NCBI RefSeq assembly: GCF_034190915.1
Contig: NW_026947545.1
Location: 3,100,001-3,164,000 of the forward strand
From: Cavia porcellus
Taxonomy: Eukaryota; Chordata; Mammalia; Rodentia; Caviidae
Direction of reading: 5' to 3'
DNA: 64,000 nt
Under the pieces are notes generated by a model. It did no database searches. It was not told the origin of the DNA and saw only the letters and a list, made by a program, of their open reading frames with translations. Below are positions 24,301 through 37,100 of the stretch, piece by piece. Within the stretch, counting starts at the first letter, position 1. Every line of letters begins with the position of its first letter. The translations under genes were made by a program, and so were the position numbers.

Positions 24301-24488
24301 GAAAAGCACCGCGGGGTGGTCAGCATTGGGAGGTCAGGGAACATGAGTGGCAATGTAGGATAGGTTTCTGAAAAACATCGCGGGATGGTGCGAATTGTAT
24401 GGGTGTGTGTTACATTACATTCATTAGTAGGAGTGAGAAAAACATCACGGGGTGGTGTGAATCGGAGGGTCTGAATTAGGATAGGCAG
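21301..24488 (+). repeat. Second, shortened pass of the 6.1-kb template inside copy A
   Basis: Units are 21301 (gaggtgaggg), 21511 (gagaatagc), 21788, 21998 (tgagtgtcaatg), 22342, 22552, 22896, 23106, 23450, 23660 (cagctttgggatg), 24070 and 24280. The order follows the template but drops the units between the agacaagcag unit (23450) and the cagctttgg unit (23660), as in 7848-8058. The 22896 unit has the odd variants tgatatttttctg and gaaaaaaattacgg, not seen in the 6,102-bp copies. Confidence 0.82.
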
Positions 24489-27286
24489 TGAGTGGCAATG
24501 TAGGATGGAGAAAAGCACCGCGGGGTGGTCAGAATGGGGAGGTGAGGGTACATGCAGTGGCAATGTAGGATAGGTTTCTGAAAAACATCGCGGGGTGGTG
24601 CGCATTGTATGGGTGTGTGTTACATTACATTCACTAGTAGGAGTGAGAAAAACATCACAGGGTGGTGCGCATTGTATGGGTGTGTGTTACATTACATTCA
24701 TTAGTAGGAGTGAGAAAAACATCACTGGGTGGTGTGAATCGGAGGGTCTGAATTAGAATAGGCAGTGAGTGGCAATATAGGATGGAGAAAAGCACCGCGG
24801 GGTGGTCAGCATGGGTAGGTCATTGAACATGAAGTGGCAATATAGGATAGGTTTCTGAAAAACATCGCGGGGTGGTGCGCATTGTATGGGTGTGTGTTAC
24901 ATTACATTCACTAGTAGGAGTGAGAAAAACATCACGGGGTGGTGTGAATCGGAGGGTCTGAATTAGAATAGGCAGTGAGTGTCAATGTAGGATGGAGAAA
25001 AGCACCGCGGGGTGGTCAGCATGGGGAGGTCAGGGAACATGCAGTGGCAATGTAGGATAGGTTTCTGAAAAACATCGCGGGGTGGTGCGCATTGTATGGG
25101 TGTGTGTTACATTACATTCACTAGTAGGAGTGAGAAAAACATCACGGGGTGGTGCGCATTGTATGGGTGTGTGATACATTACATTCACTAGTAGGAGTTA
25201 GAAAAACATCACCGGGTGGTGCGCATTGTATGGGTGTGAGTTACATTACATTCACTAGTAGGAGTGAGAAAAACATCACGGGGTGGTGTGAAACGGAGGG
25301 TCTGTACTAGGATAGGCAGTGAGTGGCAATGTAGAATGGAGACAAGCAGCGCGGGTTGGTCAGCATAGGGAAGTCAGGAAACATGCAGTGGCAATGTAGG
25401 ATAGGTTTCTGAAAAACATCGCGGGGTCGTGCATATTGTATGGGTGTGTGGTACATTACATTCACTAGTAGGAGTGAGAAAAACATCACGGGGTGGTGCG
25501 CATTGTGTGGGTGTGTGTTACATTACATTCACTAGTAGGAGTGAGAAAAACATCACGGGGTGGTGCGCATTGTGTGGGTGTGTGTTATATTACATTCACT
25601 AGTAGGAGTGAGAAAAACATCACGGGGTGGTGTGAATCGGAGGGTCTGAATTAGGATAGGCAGTGAGTTGCAATGTAGGATGGAAAAAAGCACTGCGGGG
25701 TGGTCAGCATGGCGAGGTCAGGGAACATGCAGTGGCAATGTAGGATAGGTTTCTGAAAAATATCGCGGGGTGGTGCGCATTGTATGGGTGTGTGTTACAT
25801 TACATTCACTAGTAGGAGTGAGAAAAACATCACGGGGTGGTGTGAATCGGAGGGTCTGAATTAGGCGAGGCAGTGAGTGGCAATGTAGGAGGGAGAAAAG
25901 CACCGCAGGGTGGTCAGCATGGGGAGGTCAGGGAACATGCAGTGGCAATGTAGGATAGGTTTCTGAAAAACATCGCGGGGTGGTGCGCATTGTATGGGTG
26001 TGTGTTACATTACATTCACTAGTAGGAGTGAGAAAAGCATCACGGGGTGGTGTGAATCGGAGGGTCTGAATTAGGATAGGCAGTGAGTTGCAATGTAGGA
26101 TGGAGAAAAGCACCGCGGGGTTGTCAGCATGGGGAGTTCAGGGAACATGCAGTGGCAATGTAGGATAGGTTTCTGAAAAACATCGCGCGGTGGTGCGCAT
26201 TGTATGGGTGTGTGTTACATTACATGCACTAGTAGGAGTGAGAAAACGATCACGGGGTGGTTTGAATCGGAGGGTCTGAATTAGGATAGGCAGTCAGTGG
26301 GAATGTAGGATGGAGAAAAGCACCGCGTGGTGGTCAGCATTTGGAGGTCAGGGAACATGAGTGGCAATGTAGGATAGGTTTCTGAAAAACATCGCGGGGT
26401 GGTGCGCATTGTATGGGTGTGTGTTACATTACATTCACTAGTAGGAGTGAGAAAAACATCACGGGGTGTTGCGCATTGTATGGGTGTGTGTTACATTACA
26501 TTCACTAGTAGGAGTGAGAAAAACATCACGGGGTGGTGTGAATCGGAGGGTCTGAATTAGGATAGGCAGTAAGTGGCAATGTAGGATGGAGAAAAGCACC
26601 GTGGGGTGGTCAGCTTTGGGATGTCATGGAACATGCAGTGGCAATGTAGGATAGGTTTCTGAAAAACATCACGGGGTGGTGCGCATTGTATGGGTGTGTG
26701 TTACATTACATTCACTAGTAGGAGTGAGAAAAACATCACGGGGTGATGCGCATTGTATGGGTGTGTGTTACATTACATTCATGAGTAGGAGTGAGAAAAA
26801 GATCACGGGGTGGTGGGCATTGTATGGGTGTGTGTTACATTACATTCACTAGTAGGAGTGAGAAAAACATCACGGGGTGGTGCGCATTGTATGGGTGTGT
26901 GTTACATTACATTCACTAGTAGGAGTGAGAAAAGCATCACGGGGGGGTGTGAATCGGAGGGTCTGAATTAGGATAGGCAGTGAGTGGCAATGTAGGATGG
27001 AGAAAAGCATCGCGGGGTGGTCAGCATGGGGAGTTCAGGGAACATGCAGTGGCAATGTAGGATAGGTTTCTGAAAAATATCGCAGGGTGGTGCGCATTGT
27101 ATGGGTGTGTGTTACATTACATGCACTAGTAGGGGTGAGAAAACCATCACGGGGTGGTGTGAATCGGAGGGTCTGAATTAGGATAGGCAGTTAGTGGCAA
27201 TGTAGGATGGAGAAAAGCACCGCGGGGTGGTCAGCATTGGGAGGTCAGGGAACATGAGTGGCAATGTAGGATAGGTTTCTGAAAAA

Positions 27287-27822
27287 CATCGCGGGGTGGT
27301 GCGAATTGTATGGGTGGGTGTTACATTACATTCACTAGTAGGAGTGAGAAAAACATCACGGGGTGGTGCGCATTGTATGGGTGTGTGTTACATTACATTC
27401 ACTAGTAGGAGTCAGAAAAATATCACGGGGTGGTGCGCATTGTATTGGTGTGTGCTACATTACATTCACTAGTAGGAGTGAAAAAAACATCACGGCTTGG
27501 TGCGCATTGTATGGGTGTGTGCTACATTACATTCACTAGTAGGAGTGAGAAAAACATCACGGTGTGGTGCGCATTGTATGGGTGTGTGTTACATAACATT
27601 CACTAGTAGGAGTGAGAAAAACATCACGGGGTGGTTCGCATTGTATGGGTGTGTGTTACATTATATTCACTAGTAGGAGTGAGAAAAACATCACTGGGTG
27701 GTACGCATTGTATGGGTGTGTGTTACATTACATTCACTAGTAGGAGTGAGAAAAACATCACGGGGTGGTGCGCATTGTATGGGTGTGTGTTACATTACAT
27801 TCACTAGTAGGAGTGAGAAAAA
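27287..27822 (+). repeat. Run of eight 67-bp monomers in copy A
   Basis: Within the 678-bp unit at 27191, eight consecutive 67-bp intervals lie between core 2 and the final core 3. The monomers are individually marked, for example gtgctacatt, ataacattc, ggttcgcatt and catcactggg. They were therefore not homogenised recently, yet the same series recurs at 39,663-40,198 in copy B. Confidence 0.88.
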
Positions 27823-30800
27823 GATCACGGGGTGGTGTGAATCGGAATGTCTGAATTATGATAGGCAGTGAGTGGCAATGTAGGATGGAGAAAAGCACCG
27901 CGGTTTGGTCAGCATGGGGAGGTCAGGGAACATGCAGTGGCAATGTAGGATAGGTTTCTGAAAACCATCGCGGGGTGGTGCGCATTGTATGGTTGTGTGT
28001 TACATTACATTCACTAGAAGGAGTGAGAAAAACATCACGGGGTGGTGCGCATTGTATGGGTGTGTGTTACATTACATTCACTAGTAGGAGTGAGAAAAAC
28101 ATCACGGGGTGCTGCGCATTGTATGGGTGTGTGTTACATTACATTCACTAGTAGGAGTGAGAAAAACATCACGGGGTGGTGCGCATTTTATGGGTGTGTG
28201 TTACATTACATTCACTAGTAGGAGTGAGAAAAACGTCACGGGGTGTTGCGCATTGTATGGGTGTGTGTTACATTACATTCACGAGTAGGAGAGAGAAAAA
28301 CATCACGGGGTGCTGGGAATCGGAGGGTCTGAATTAGGAGAGGCAGTGAGTGGCAATGTAGGATGGAGAAAAGCACCGCGGGGTGGTCAGCATTGGGAGG
28401 TCAGGGAACATGCAGTGGCAATGTAGGATAGGTTTCTGAAAAACATCGCGGGGTGGTGCGCATTGTATGGTTGTGTGTTACATTACATTCACTAGTAGGA
28501 GTGAGAAAAACATCACGGGGTGATGCGCATTGTATGGGTGTGTGTTGCATTACATTCACTAGTAGGAGTGAGAAAAACATCACGGGGTGGTGCGCATTGT
28601 ATGGGTGTGTGTTACATTACATTCACTGGTAGGAGTGAGAAAAACATCACGGGGTGGTGCGCATTGTATGGGTGTGTGTTACATTACATTCACTAGTAGG
28701 AGTGAGAAAAACATCACGGGGTGGTGTGAATCGGAGTGTCTGAATTAGGATAGGCAGTGAGTGGCAATGTAGGATGGAGAAAAGCACCGCAGGGTGGTCA
28801 GCATGGGGAGGTCAGGGAACATGCAGTGGAAATGTAGGATAAGTTTCTGAAAAACATCGTGGGGTGGTGCGCATTGTATGGGTTTGTGTTACATTACATT
28901 CACTAGTAGGAGTGAGAAAAACATCACGTGTGATGCGCATTGTATTGGTGAGTGTTACATTACATTCACTAGTAGGAGTGAGAAAAACATCACGGGATGG
29001 TGCGCATTGTATGGGTGTGTGTTACATTACATTCACTGGTAGGAGTGAGAAAAACATCACGGGGTGGTGCGCATTGTATGGGTGTGTGTTACATTACATT
29101 CACTAGTAGGAGTGAGAAAAACATCACGGGGTGGTGTGAATCGGAGGGTCTGAATTAGGATAGGCAGTGAGTGGCAATGTAGGATGGAGAAAAGCACCGC
29201 GGGGTGGTCAGCATGGGGAGGTCAGGGAACATGCAGTGACAATGTAGGATAGGTTTCTGAAAAACATCGCGGGGTGGTGCGCATTGTATGGGTGTGTGGT
29301 ACATTACATTCACTAGTAGGAGTAAGAAAAACATCACGGGGTGGTGCGCATTGTATGGGTGTGTGTTACATTACATTCACTAGTAGGAGTGATAAAAACA
29401 TCACGGGGTGGTGTGAAATGGAGGGTCTGAACTGGGATAGGCAGTGAGTGGCAATGTAGGATGGAGAAAAGCACCGCGGGTTGGTCAGCATGGGGAAGTC
29501 AGGGAACATGCAGTGGCAATGTAGGATAGGTTTCTGAAAAACATCGCGGAGTGGTGCGCATTGTATGGGTGTGTGGTACATTACATTCACTAGTAGGAGT
29601 AAGAAAAACATCAGGGGGTGGTGCGCATTGTGTGGGTGTGTGTTACATTACATTCACTAGTAGGAGTGAGAAAAACATCACGGGGTGGTGTGAATTGGAG
29701 GGTCTGAATTAGGATAGGCAGTGAGTGGCAATGTAGGATGGAGAAAAGCACCGCGGGGTGGTCAGGATGGGGAGGTTAGGGAACATGCAGTGGCAAAGTT
29801 GCATAGGTTTCTGAAAAACATCGCGGGGTGGTGCGCATTGTATGGGTGGGTGTTACATTACATTCACTAGTAGGAGTGAGAAAAACATCACGGGGTGGTG
29901 CGCATTGTTTGGGTGTGTGATACTTTACATTCACTAGTAGGAGTGAGAAAAACATCACGGGGTGGTGCGCATTGTATGGGTGTATGTTACATTACATTCC
30001 CTAGTAGGAGTGATAAAAACATCACGGGGTGGTGTGAAATGGAGGGTCTGAACTGGGATAGGCAGTGAGTGGCAATGTAGGATGGAGAAAAGCACCGCGG
30101 GTTGGTCAGCATCGGGAAGTCAGGGAACATGCAGTGGCAATGTAGGATAGGTTTCTGAAAAACATCGCGGGGTGGTGCGCATTGTATGGGTGTGTGGTAC
30201 ATTACATTCACTAGTAGGAGTAAGAAAAACATCACGGGGTGGTGCGCATTGTGTGGGTGTGTGTTACATTACATTCACTAGTAGGAGTGAGAAAAGCATC
30301 ACGGGGTGGTGTGAATCGGAGGGTCTGAATTAGGATAGGCAGTGAGTGGCAATGTAGGATGGAGAAAAGCACCGCGGCGTGGTCAGGATTGGGAGGTTAG
30401 GGAACATGCAGTGGCAAAGTTGCATAGGTTTCTGAAAAACATCGCGAGGTGGTGCGCATTGTATGGGTGTGTGTTACAATACATTCACTAGTAGGAGTGA
30501 GAAAAACATCACGGGGTGTTGTGAATCGGAGGGTCTGAATTAGGATAGGCAGTGAGTGGCAATGTAGGATGGAGAAAAGCACCGCGGGGTGGTCAGCATG
30601 GGGAGGTCAGGGAACATGCAATGGCAATGTAGGATAAGTTTCTGAAAAACATTGCGGGGTGTTGCGCATTGGATGGGTGTGTGTTACATTACATTCACTA
30701 GTAGGAGTGAGAAAAACATCGCGGGGTGGTGCGCATTGTATGGGTGTGTGTTACATTACATTCACTAGTAGGAGTGAGAAAAACATCACGGGGTGGTGTG

Positions 30801-33800
30801 AATCGGAGGGTCTGAATTAGGTTAGGCAGTGAGTGGCAATGTAGGATGGAGAAAAGCACTGCGGGTTGGTCAGCAAGGGGAGGTCAGGGAACATGCAGTG
30901 GCAATGTAGGATAGCTTTCTGAAAAACATCGCGGGGTGTTGCGCATTGTATGGGTGTGTGTTACATTACATTCGCTAGTAGGAGTGAGAAAAACATCACG
31001 GGGTGGTGCGCATTGTATGGGTGTGTGTTACATTACATTCACTAGTAGGAGTGAGAAAAACATCACGGGGTGGTGCGCATTGTATGGGTGTGTGTTACAT
31101 TACATTCACTAGTAGGAGTGAGAAAAACATCTCGGGGTGGTGTGAAACAGAGGGTCCGAACTAGGATAGGCAGTGAGTGGCAATGTAGAATGGAGACAAG
31201 CAGCGTGGGTTGGTCAGCATAGGGAAGTCAGGAAACATGCAGTGGCAATGTAGGATAGGTTTCTGAAAAACATCGCGGGGTCGTGCATATTGTATGGGTG
31301 TGTGGTACATTACATTCACTAGTAGGAGTGAGAAAAACATCACGGGGTGGTGCGCATTGTGTGGGTGTGTGTTACATTACATTCACTAGTAGGAGTGAGA
31401 AAAACATCACGGGGTGGTGTGAATCGGAAGGTCTGAATTAGGATAGGCAGTGAGTGGCAATGTAGGATGGAAAAAAGCACCACGGGGTGGTCAGCATGGG
31501 GAGGTCAGGGAACATGCAGTGGCAATGTAGGATAGGTTTCTGAAAAACATCGCGGGGTGGTGCACATTGTATGGGTGTGTGTTACATTACATTCACTAGT
31601 AGGAGTGAGAAAAACATCACGGGGTGGTGTGAATCGGAGGGTCTGAATTAGGCTAGGCAGTGAGTGGCAATGTAGGATGGAGAAAAGCACCGCGGGGTGG
31701 TCAGCATGGGGAGGTCAGGGAACATGCAGTGGCAATGTAGGATAGGTTTCTGAAAAACATCGCGGGGTGGTGCGCATTGTATGGGTGTGTGTTACATTAC
31801 ATTCACTAGTAGGAGTGAGAAAAGCATCACGGGGTGGTGTGAATCGGAGGGTCTGAATTAGCATAGGCAGTGAGTTGCAATGTAGGATGGAGAAAAGCAC
31901 CGCGGGGTTGTCAGCATGGGGAGTTCAGGGAACATGCAGTGGCAATGTAGGATAGGTTACTGAAAAACATCGCGGGGTGGTGCGCATTGTATAAGTGTGT
32001 GTTACATTACATGCACTAGTAGGAGTGAGAAAACGATCACAGGGTGGTGTGAATCGGAGGGTCTGAATTAGGATAGGCAGTCAGTGGGAATGTAGGATGG
32101 AGAAAAGCACCGCGTGGTGGTCAGCATTGGGAAGTCAGGGAACATGAGTGGCAATGTAGGATAGGTTTCTGAAAAACATCACGGGGTGGTGCGCATTGTA
32201 TGGGTGTGTGTTACATTACATTCACTAGTAGGAGTGAGAAAAACATCACGGGGTGGTGTGAATCGGAGGGTCTGAATTAGGATAGGCAGTGAGTGGCAAT
32301 GTAGGATGGAGAAAAGCACCGTGGGGTGGTCAGCTTTGGGATGTCAGGGAACATGCACTGGCAATGTAGGATAGGTTTCTGAAAAACATCGCGGGGTGGT
32401 GCGCATTGTATGGGTGTGTGTTACATTACATTCACTAGTAGGAGTGAGAAAAACATCACGGGGTGATGCGCATTGTATGGGTGTGTGTTACATTACATTC
32501 ATGAGTAGCAGTGAGAAAAAGATCACGGGGTGGTGGGCATTGTATGGGTGTGTGTTACATTACATTCACTAGTAGGAGTGAGAAAAGCATCACGGGGGGG
32601 TGTGAATCGGAGGGTCTGAATTAGGATAGGCAGTGAGTGGCAATGTAGGATGGAGAAAAGCACCGCGGGGTGGTCAGCATGGGTAGTTCAGGGAACATGC
32701 AGTGGCAATGTAGGATAGGTTTCTGAAAAACATCGCAGGTTGGTGCGCATTGTATGGGTGTGTGTTACATTACATGCAGTAGTAGGGGTGAGAAAACCAT
32801 CACGGGGTGGTGTGAATCGGAGGGTCTGAATTAGGATAGGCAGTGAGTGGCAATGTAGGATGGAGAAAAGCACCGCGGGGTGGTCAACATGGGTAGGTCA
32901 TGGAACATGCAGTGGCAATGTAGGATAGGTTTCTTAAAAATATCGCGGGGTGGTGCGCATTGTATGGGTGTGTGTTACATTACATTCATTAGTAGGAGTG
33001 AGAAAAACATCACGGGGTGGTGTGAATCGGAGGGTCTGAATTAGGATAGGCAGTGAGTGGCAATATAGGATGGAGAAAAGCACCGCCGGGTGGTCAGCAT
33101 GGGTAGGTCATGGAACATGCAGTGGCAATGTAGGATAGGTTTCTGAAAAACATCGCGGGGTGGTGCGCATTGTATGGGTGTGTGTTACATTACATTCACT
33201 AGTAGGAGTGAGAAAAACATCACAGGGTGGTGTGAATCAGAGGGTCTGAATTAGGATAGGCAGTGAGTGGCAATGTAGGATGGAGAAAAGCACCGCGGGG
33301 TGGTCAGAATGGGGAGGTGAGGGAACATGCAGTGGCAATGTAGGATAGGTTTCAGAAAAACATCGCGGGATGGTGCGCATTGTATGGGTGTGTGTTACAT
33401 TACATTCACTAGTAGGAGTGAGAAAAACATCACGGGGTGGTGTGAATCGGAGGGTCTGAATTAGGATAGGCAGTGAGTGGCAATATAGGATGGAGAATAG
33501 CACCGCGGGGTGGTCAGCATGGGTAGGTCATGGAACATGCAGTGGCAATGTAGAATAGGTGTCTGAAAAACATCGCGGGGTGGTGCGCATTGTATGGGTG
33601 TGTGGTACATTACATTCACTAGTAGGAGTGAGAAAAACATCACGGGGTGGTGCGCATTGTGTGGGTGTGTGTTACATTACATTCATTAGTAGGAGTGAGA
33701 AAAACATCACTGGGTGGTGTGAATCGGAGGGTCTGAATTACAATAGGCAGTGAGTGGCAATATAGGATGGAGAAAAGCACCGCGGGGTGGTCAGCATGGG

Positions 33801-34514
33801 TAGGTCATTGAACATGCAGTGGCAATGTAGGATAGGTTTCTGAAAAACATCGCGGGGTGGTGCGCATTGTATGGGTGTGTGTTACATTACATTCACTAGT
33901 AGGAGTGAGAAAAACAACACGGGGTGGTGTGAATAGGAGGGTCTGAATTAGGATAGGCAGTGAGTGTCAATGTAGGATGGAGAAAAGCACCGCGGGGTGG
34001 TCAGCAGGGGGAGGTCAGGGAACATGCAGTGGCAATGTAGGATAGGTTTCTGAAAAACATCGCGGGGTGGTGCGCATTGTATGGGTGTGTGTTACATTAC
34101 ATTCACTAGTAGGCGTGAGAAAAACATCACGGGGTGGTGCGCATTGTATGGGTGTGTGATACATTACATTCACTAGTAGGAGTGAGAAAAACATCACGGG
34201 GTGGTGCGCATTGTATGGGTGTGTGTTACATTACATTCACTAGTAGGAGTGAGAAAAACATCACGGGGTGGTGTGAAACGGAGGGTCTGAACTAGGATAG
34301 GCAGTGAGTGGCAATGTACGATGGAGAAAAGCACCGCGGGTTGGTCAGCATGGGGAAGTCAGGGAACATGCAGTGGCAATGTAGGATAGGTTTCTGAAAA
34401 ACATCGCGCGGTGGTGCGCATTGGATGGTTGTGTGTTACATTACATTCACTAGTAGGAGTGAGAAAAACATCGCGGGATGGTGTGAATCGGAGGGTCTGA
34501 ATTAGGATAGGCAG

Positions 34515-35689
34515 TGAGTGGCAATGTAGGATGGAGAAAAGCACCGCGGGGTGGTCAGCATGGGGAGTTCAGGAAACATGCAATGGCAATGTAGGATAGG
34601 TTTCTGAAAAACATCGCGGGGTGGTGCGCATTGGATGGTTGTGTGTTACATTACATTCACTAGTAGGAGTGAGAAAAACATCGCGGGGTGGTGCGCATTG
34701 TATGGGTGTGTGTTACATTACATTCACTAGTAGGAGTGAGAAAAACATCACGGGGTGGTGTGCATTGTATTGGTGTGTGTTACATTACATTCACTAGTAG
34801 GAGTGAGAAAAACATCACGGCGTGGTGTGAATCGGAGGGTCTGAATTACGATATGCAGTGAGTGGCAATGTAGGATGGAGAAAAGCACCGCAGGGTGGTC
34901 AGCATAGGGAGGTCAGGGAACATGCAGTGGCAATGTATGATATTTTTCTGAAAAACATCGCGGGGTGGTGCGCATTGTATGGGTGTGTGGTACATTACAT
35001 TCACTAGTAGGAGTGAGAAAAACATCACGGGGTGGTGCGCATTGTGTGGGTGTGTGTTACATTACATTCACTAGTAGGAGTGAGAAAAACATCACGGGAT
35101 GGTGTGAATCGGAGGGTCTGAATTAGGATAGGCAGTGAGTGGCAATGTAGGATGGAGAAAAGCACCGCGGGGTGGTCAGCATGGGGAGTTCAGGAAACAT
35201 GCAATGGCAATGTAGGATAGGTTTCTGAAAAACATCGCGGGGTGGTGCGCATTGGATGGTTGTGTGTTACATTACATTCACTAGTAGGAGTGAGAAAAAC
35301 ATCGCGGGGTGGTGCGCATTGTATGGGTGTGTGTTACATTACATTCACTAGTAGGAGTGAGAAAAACATCACGGGGTGGTGTGCATTGTATTGGTGTGTG
35401 TTACATTACATTCACTAGTAGGAGTGAGAAAAACATCACGGCGTGGTGTGAATCGGAGGGTCTGAATTACGATAGGCAGTGAGTGGCAATGTAGGATGGA
35501 GAAAAGCACCGCAGGGTGGTCAGCATAGGGAGGTCAGGGAACATGCAGTGGCAATGTATGATATTTTTCTGAAAAACATCGCGGGGTGGTGCGCATTGTA
35601 TGGGTGTGTGTTACATTACATTCACTAGTAGGAGTGAGAAAAAAATTACGGGGTGGTGTGAATCGGAGGGTCTGAATTATGATAGGCAG
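34515..35689 (+). repeat. Local 621-bp tandem duplication within copy B
   Basis: Copy A has units 22552 (344 bp) and 22896 (210 bp) once. Copy B has 34515 (344), 34859 (277), 35136 (344) and 35480 (210). The marker ggggagttcaggaaacatg recurs exactly 621 bp apart (34,561 and 35,182), and so does tgatatttttctg. The 277-bp unit at 34859 carries the junction: it gains one 67-bp monomer marked gtgtgggtg and ends in cacgggatggtgtgaatc. Only the second copy keeps gaaaaaaattacgg. Confidence 0.88.
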
Positions 35690-36864
35690 TGAGTGGCAAT
35701 GTAGGATGGAGAAAAGCACCGCGGGGTGGTCAGCATGGGGAGGTCAGGGAACATGCAGTGGCGATGTAGGATAGGTTTCTGAAAAACATCGCGGTGTTTT
35801 GCGCATTGTATGGGTGTGTGTTAAATTACATTCGCTAGTAGGAGTGAGAAAAACATCACGGGGTGGTGCGCATTGTATGGGTGTGTGTTACATTACATTC
35901 ACTAGTAGGAGTGAGAAAAACATCACGGGGTGGTGCGCATTGTATGGGTGTGTGTTACATTACATTCACTAGTAGGAGTGAGAAAAACATCACGGGGTGG
36001 TGTGAAACGGAGAGTCTGAACTAGGATAGGCAGTGAGTGGCAATGTAGAATGGAGACAAGCAGCGCGGGTTGGTCAGCATAGGGAAGTCAGGAAACATGC
36101 AGTGGCAATGTAGGATAGGTTTCTGAAAAACATCGCGGGGTCGTGCATATTGTATGGGTGTGTGGTACATTACATTCACTAGTAGGAGTGAGAAAAACAT
36201 CACGGGGTGGTGTGAATCGGAGGGTCTGAATTAGGATAGGCAGTGAGTGGCAATGTAGGATGGAGAAAAGCACCGTGGGGTGGTCAGCTTTGGGATGTCT
36301 GGGAACATGCAGTGGCAATGTAGGATAGGTTTCTGAAAAACATCGCGGGGTGGTGCGCATTGTATGGGTGTGTGTTACATTACATTCACTAGTAGGAGTG
36401 AGAAAAACATCACGTGGTGGTGCGCATTGTATGGGTGTGTGTTACATTACATTCATGAGTAGGAGTGAGAAAAAGATCACGGGGTGGTGGGCATTGTATG
36501 GGTGTGTGTTACATTACATTCACTAGTAGGAGTGAGAAAAACATCACGGGGTGGTGCGCATTGTATGGGTGTGTGTTACATTACATTCACTAGTAGGAGT
36601 GAGAAAAGCATCACGGGGGGGTGTGAATCGGAGGGTCTGAATTAGGATAGGCAGTGAGTGGCAATGTAGGATAGAGAAAAGCACCGCCGGGTGGTCAGCA
36701 TGGGGAGTTCAGGGAACATGCAGTGGCAATGTAGGATAGGTTTCTGAAAAACATCGCAGGGTGGTGCGCATTGTATGGGTGTGTGTTACATTACATGCAC
36801 TAGTAGGGGTGAGAAAACCAACACGGGGTGGTGTGAATCGGAGGGTCTGAATTAGGATAGGCAT

Positions 36865-37100
36865 TGAGTGGCAATGTAGGATGGAGAAAAGCACCGCGGG
36901 GTGGTCAGAATGGGGAGGTGAGGGAACATGCAGTGGCAATGTAGGATAGGTTTCTGAAAAACATCGCGGGGTGGTGCGCATTGTATGGGTGTGTGTTACA
37001 TTACATTCACTAGTAGGAGTGAGAAAAACATCACAGGGTGGTGCGCATTGTATGGGTGTGTGTTACATTACATTCATTAGTAGGAGTGAGAAAAACATCA
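36865..37100 (+). repeat. Fused unit: 209-bp deletion in copy B
   Basis: Copy A has two units, 24280 (starting after ggcat, with cagcattggg) and 24489 (cagaatggggaggtgaggg). Copy B has one unit at 36865 that starts like 24280 (ggcattgagtgg) and continues like 24489 (cagaatggggaggtgaggg). The breakpoint falls in block 1, between core 1 and the gaatggg marker. This explains the change of shift from 12,585 to 12,376. Confidence 0.88.

Larger units (their letters stand above)
17205..29167 (+). repeat. ~12-kb higher-order repeat, copy A (11,963 bp, 42 units)
   Basis: Forty-two units with 47 extra 67-bp monomers and six lost bases: 42 x 210 + 47 x 67 - 6 = 11,963. Unit types show three passes through the 6.1-kb template. 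Pass 1 (17205-21300) runs from template unit 8 to unit 23. Pass 2 (21301-24488) restarts at the gaggtgaggg unit and carries the 906-bp deletion form. Pass 3 (24489-29167) skips the middle of the template, then runs through units 15-22, and ends in units of 678, 478, 411 and 410 bp rich in 67-bp monomers. The next copy begins at 29168, matching 17205. Confidence 0.9.
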
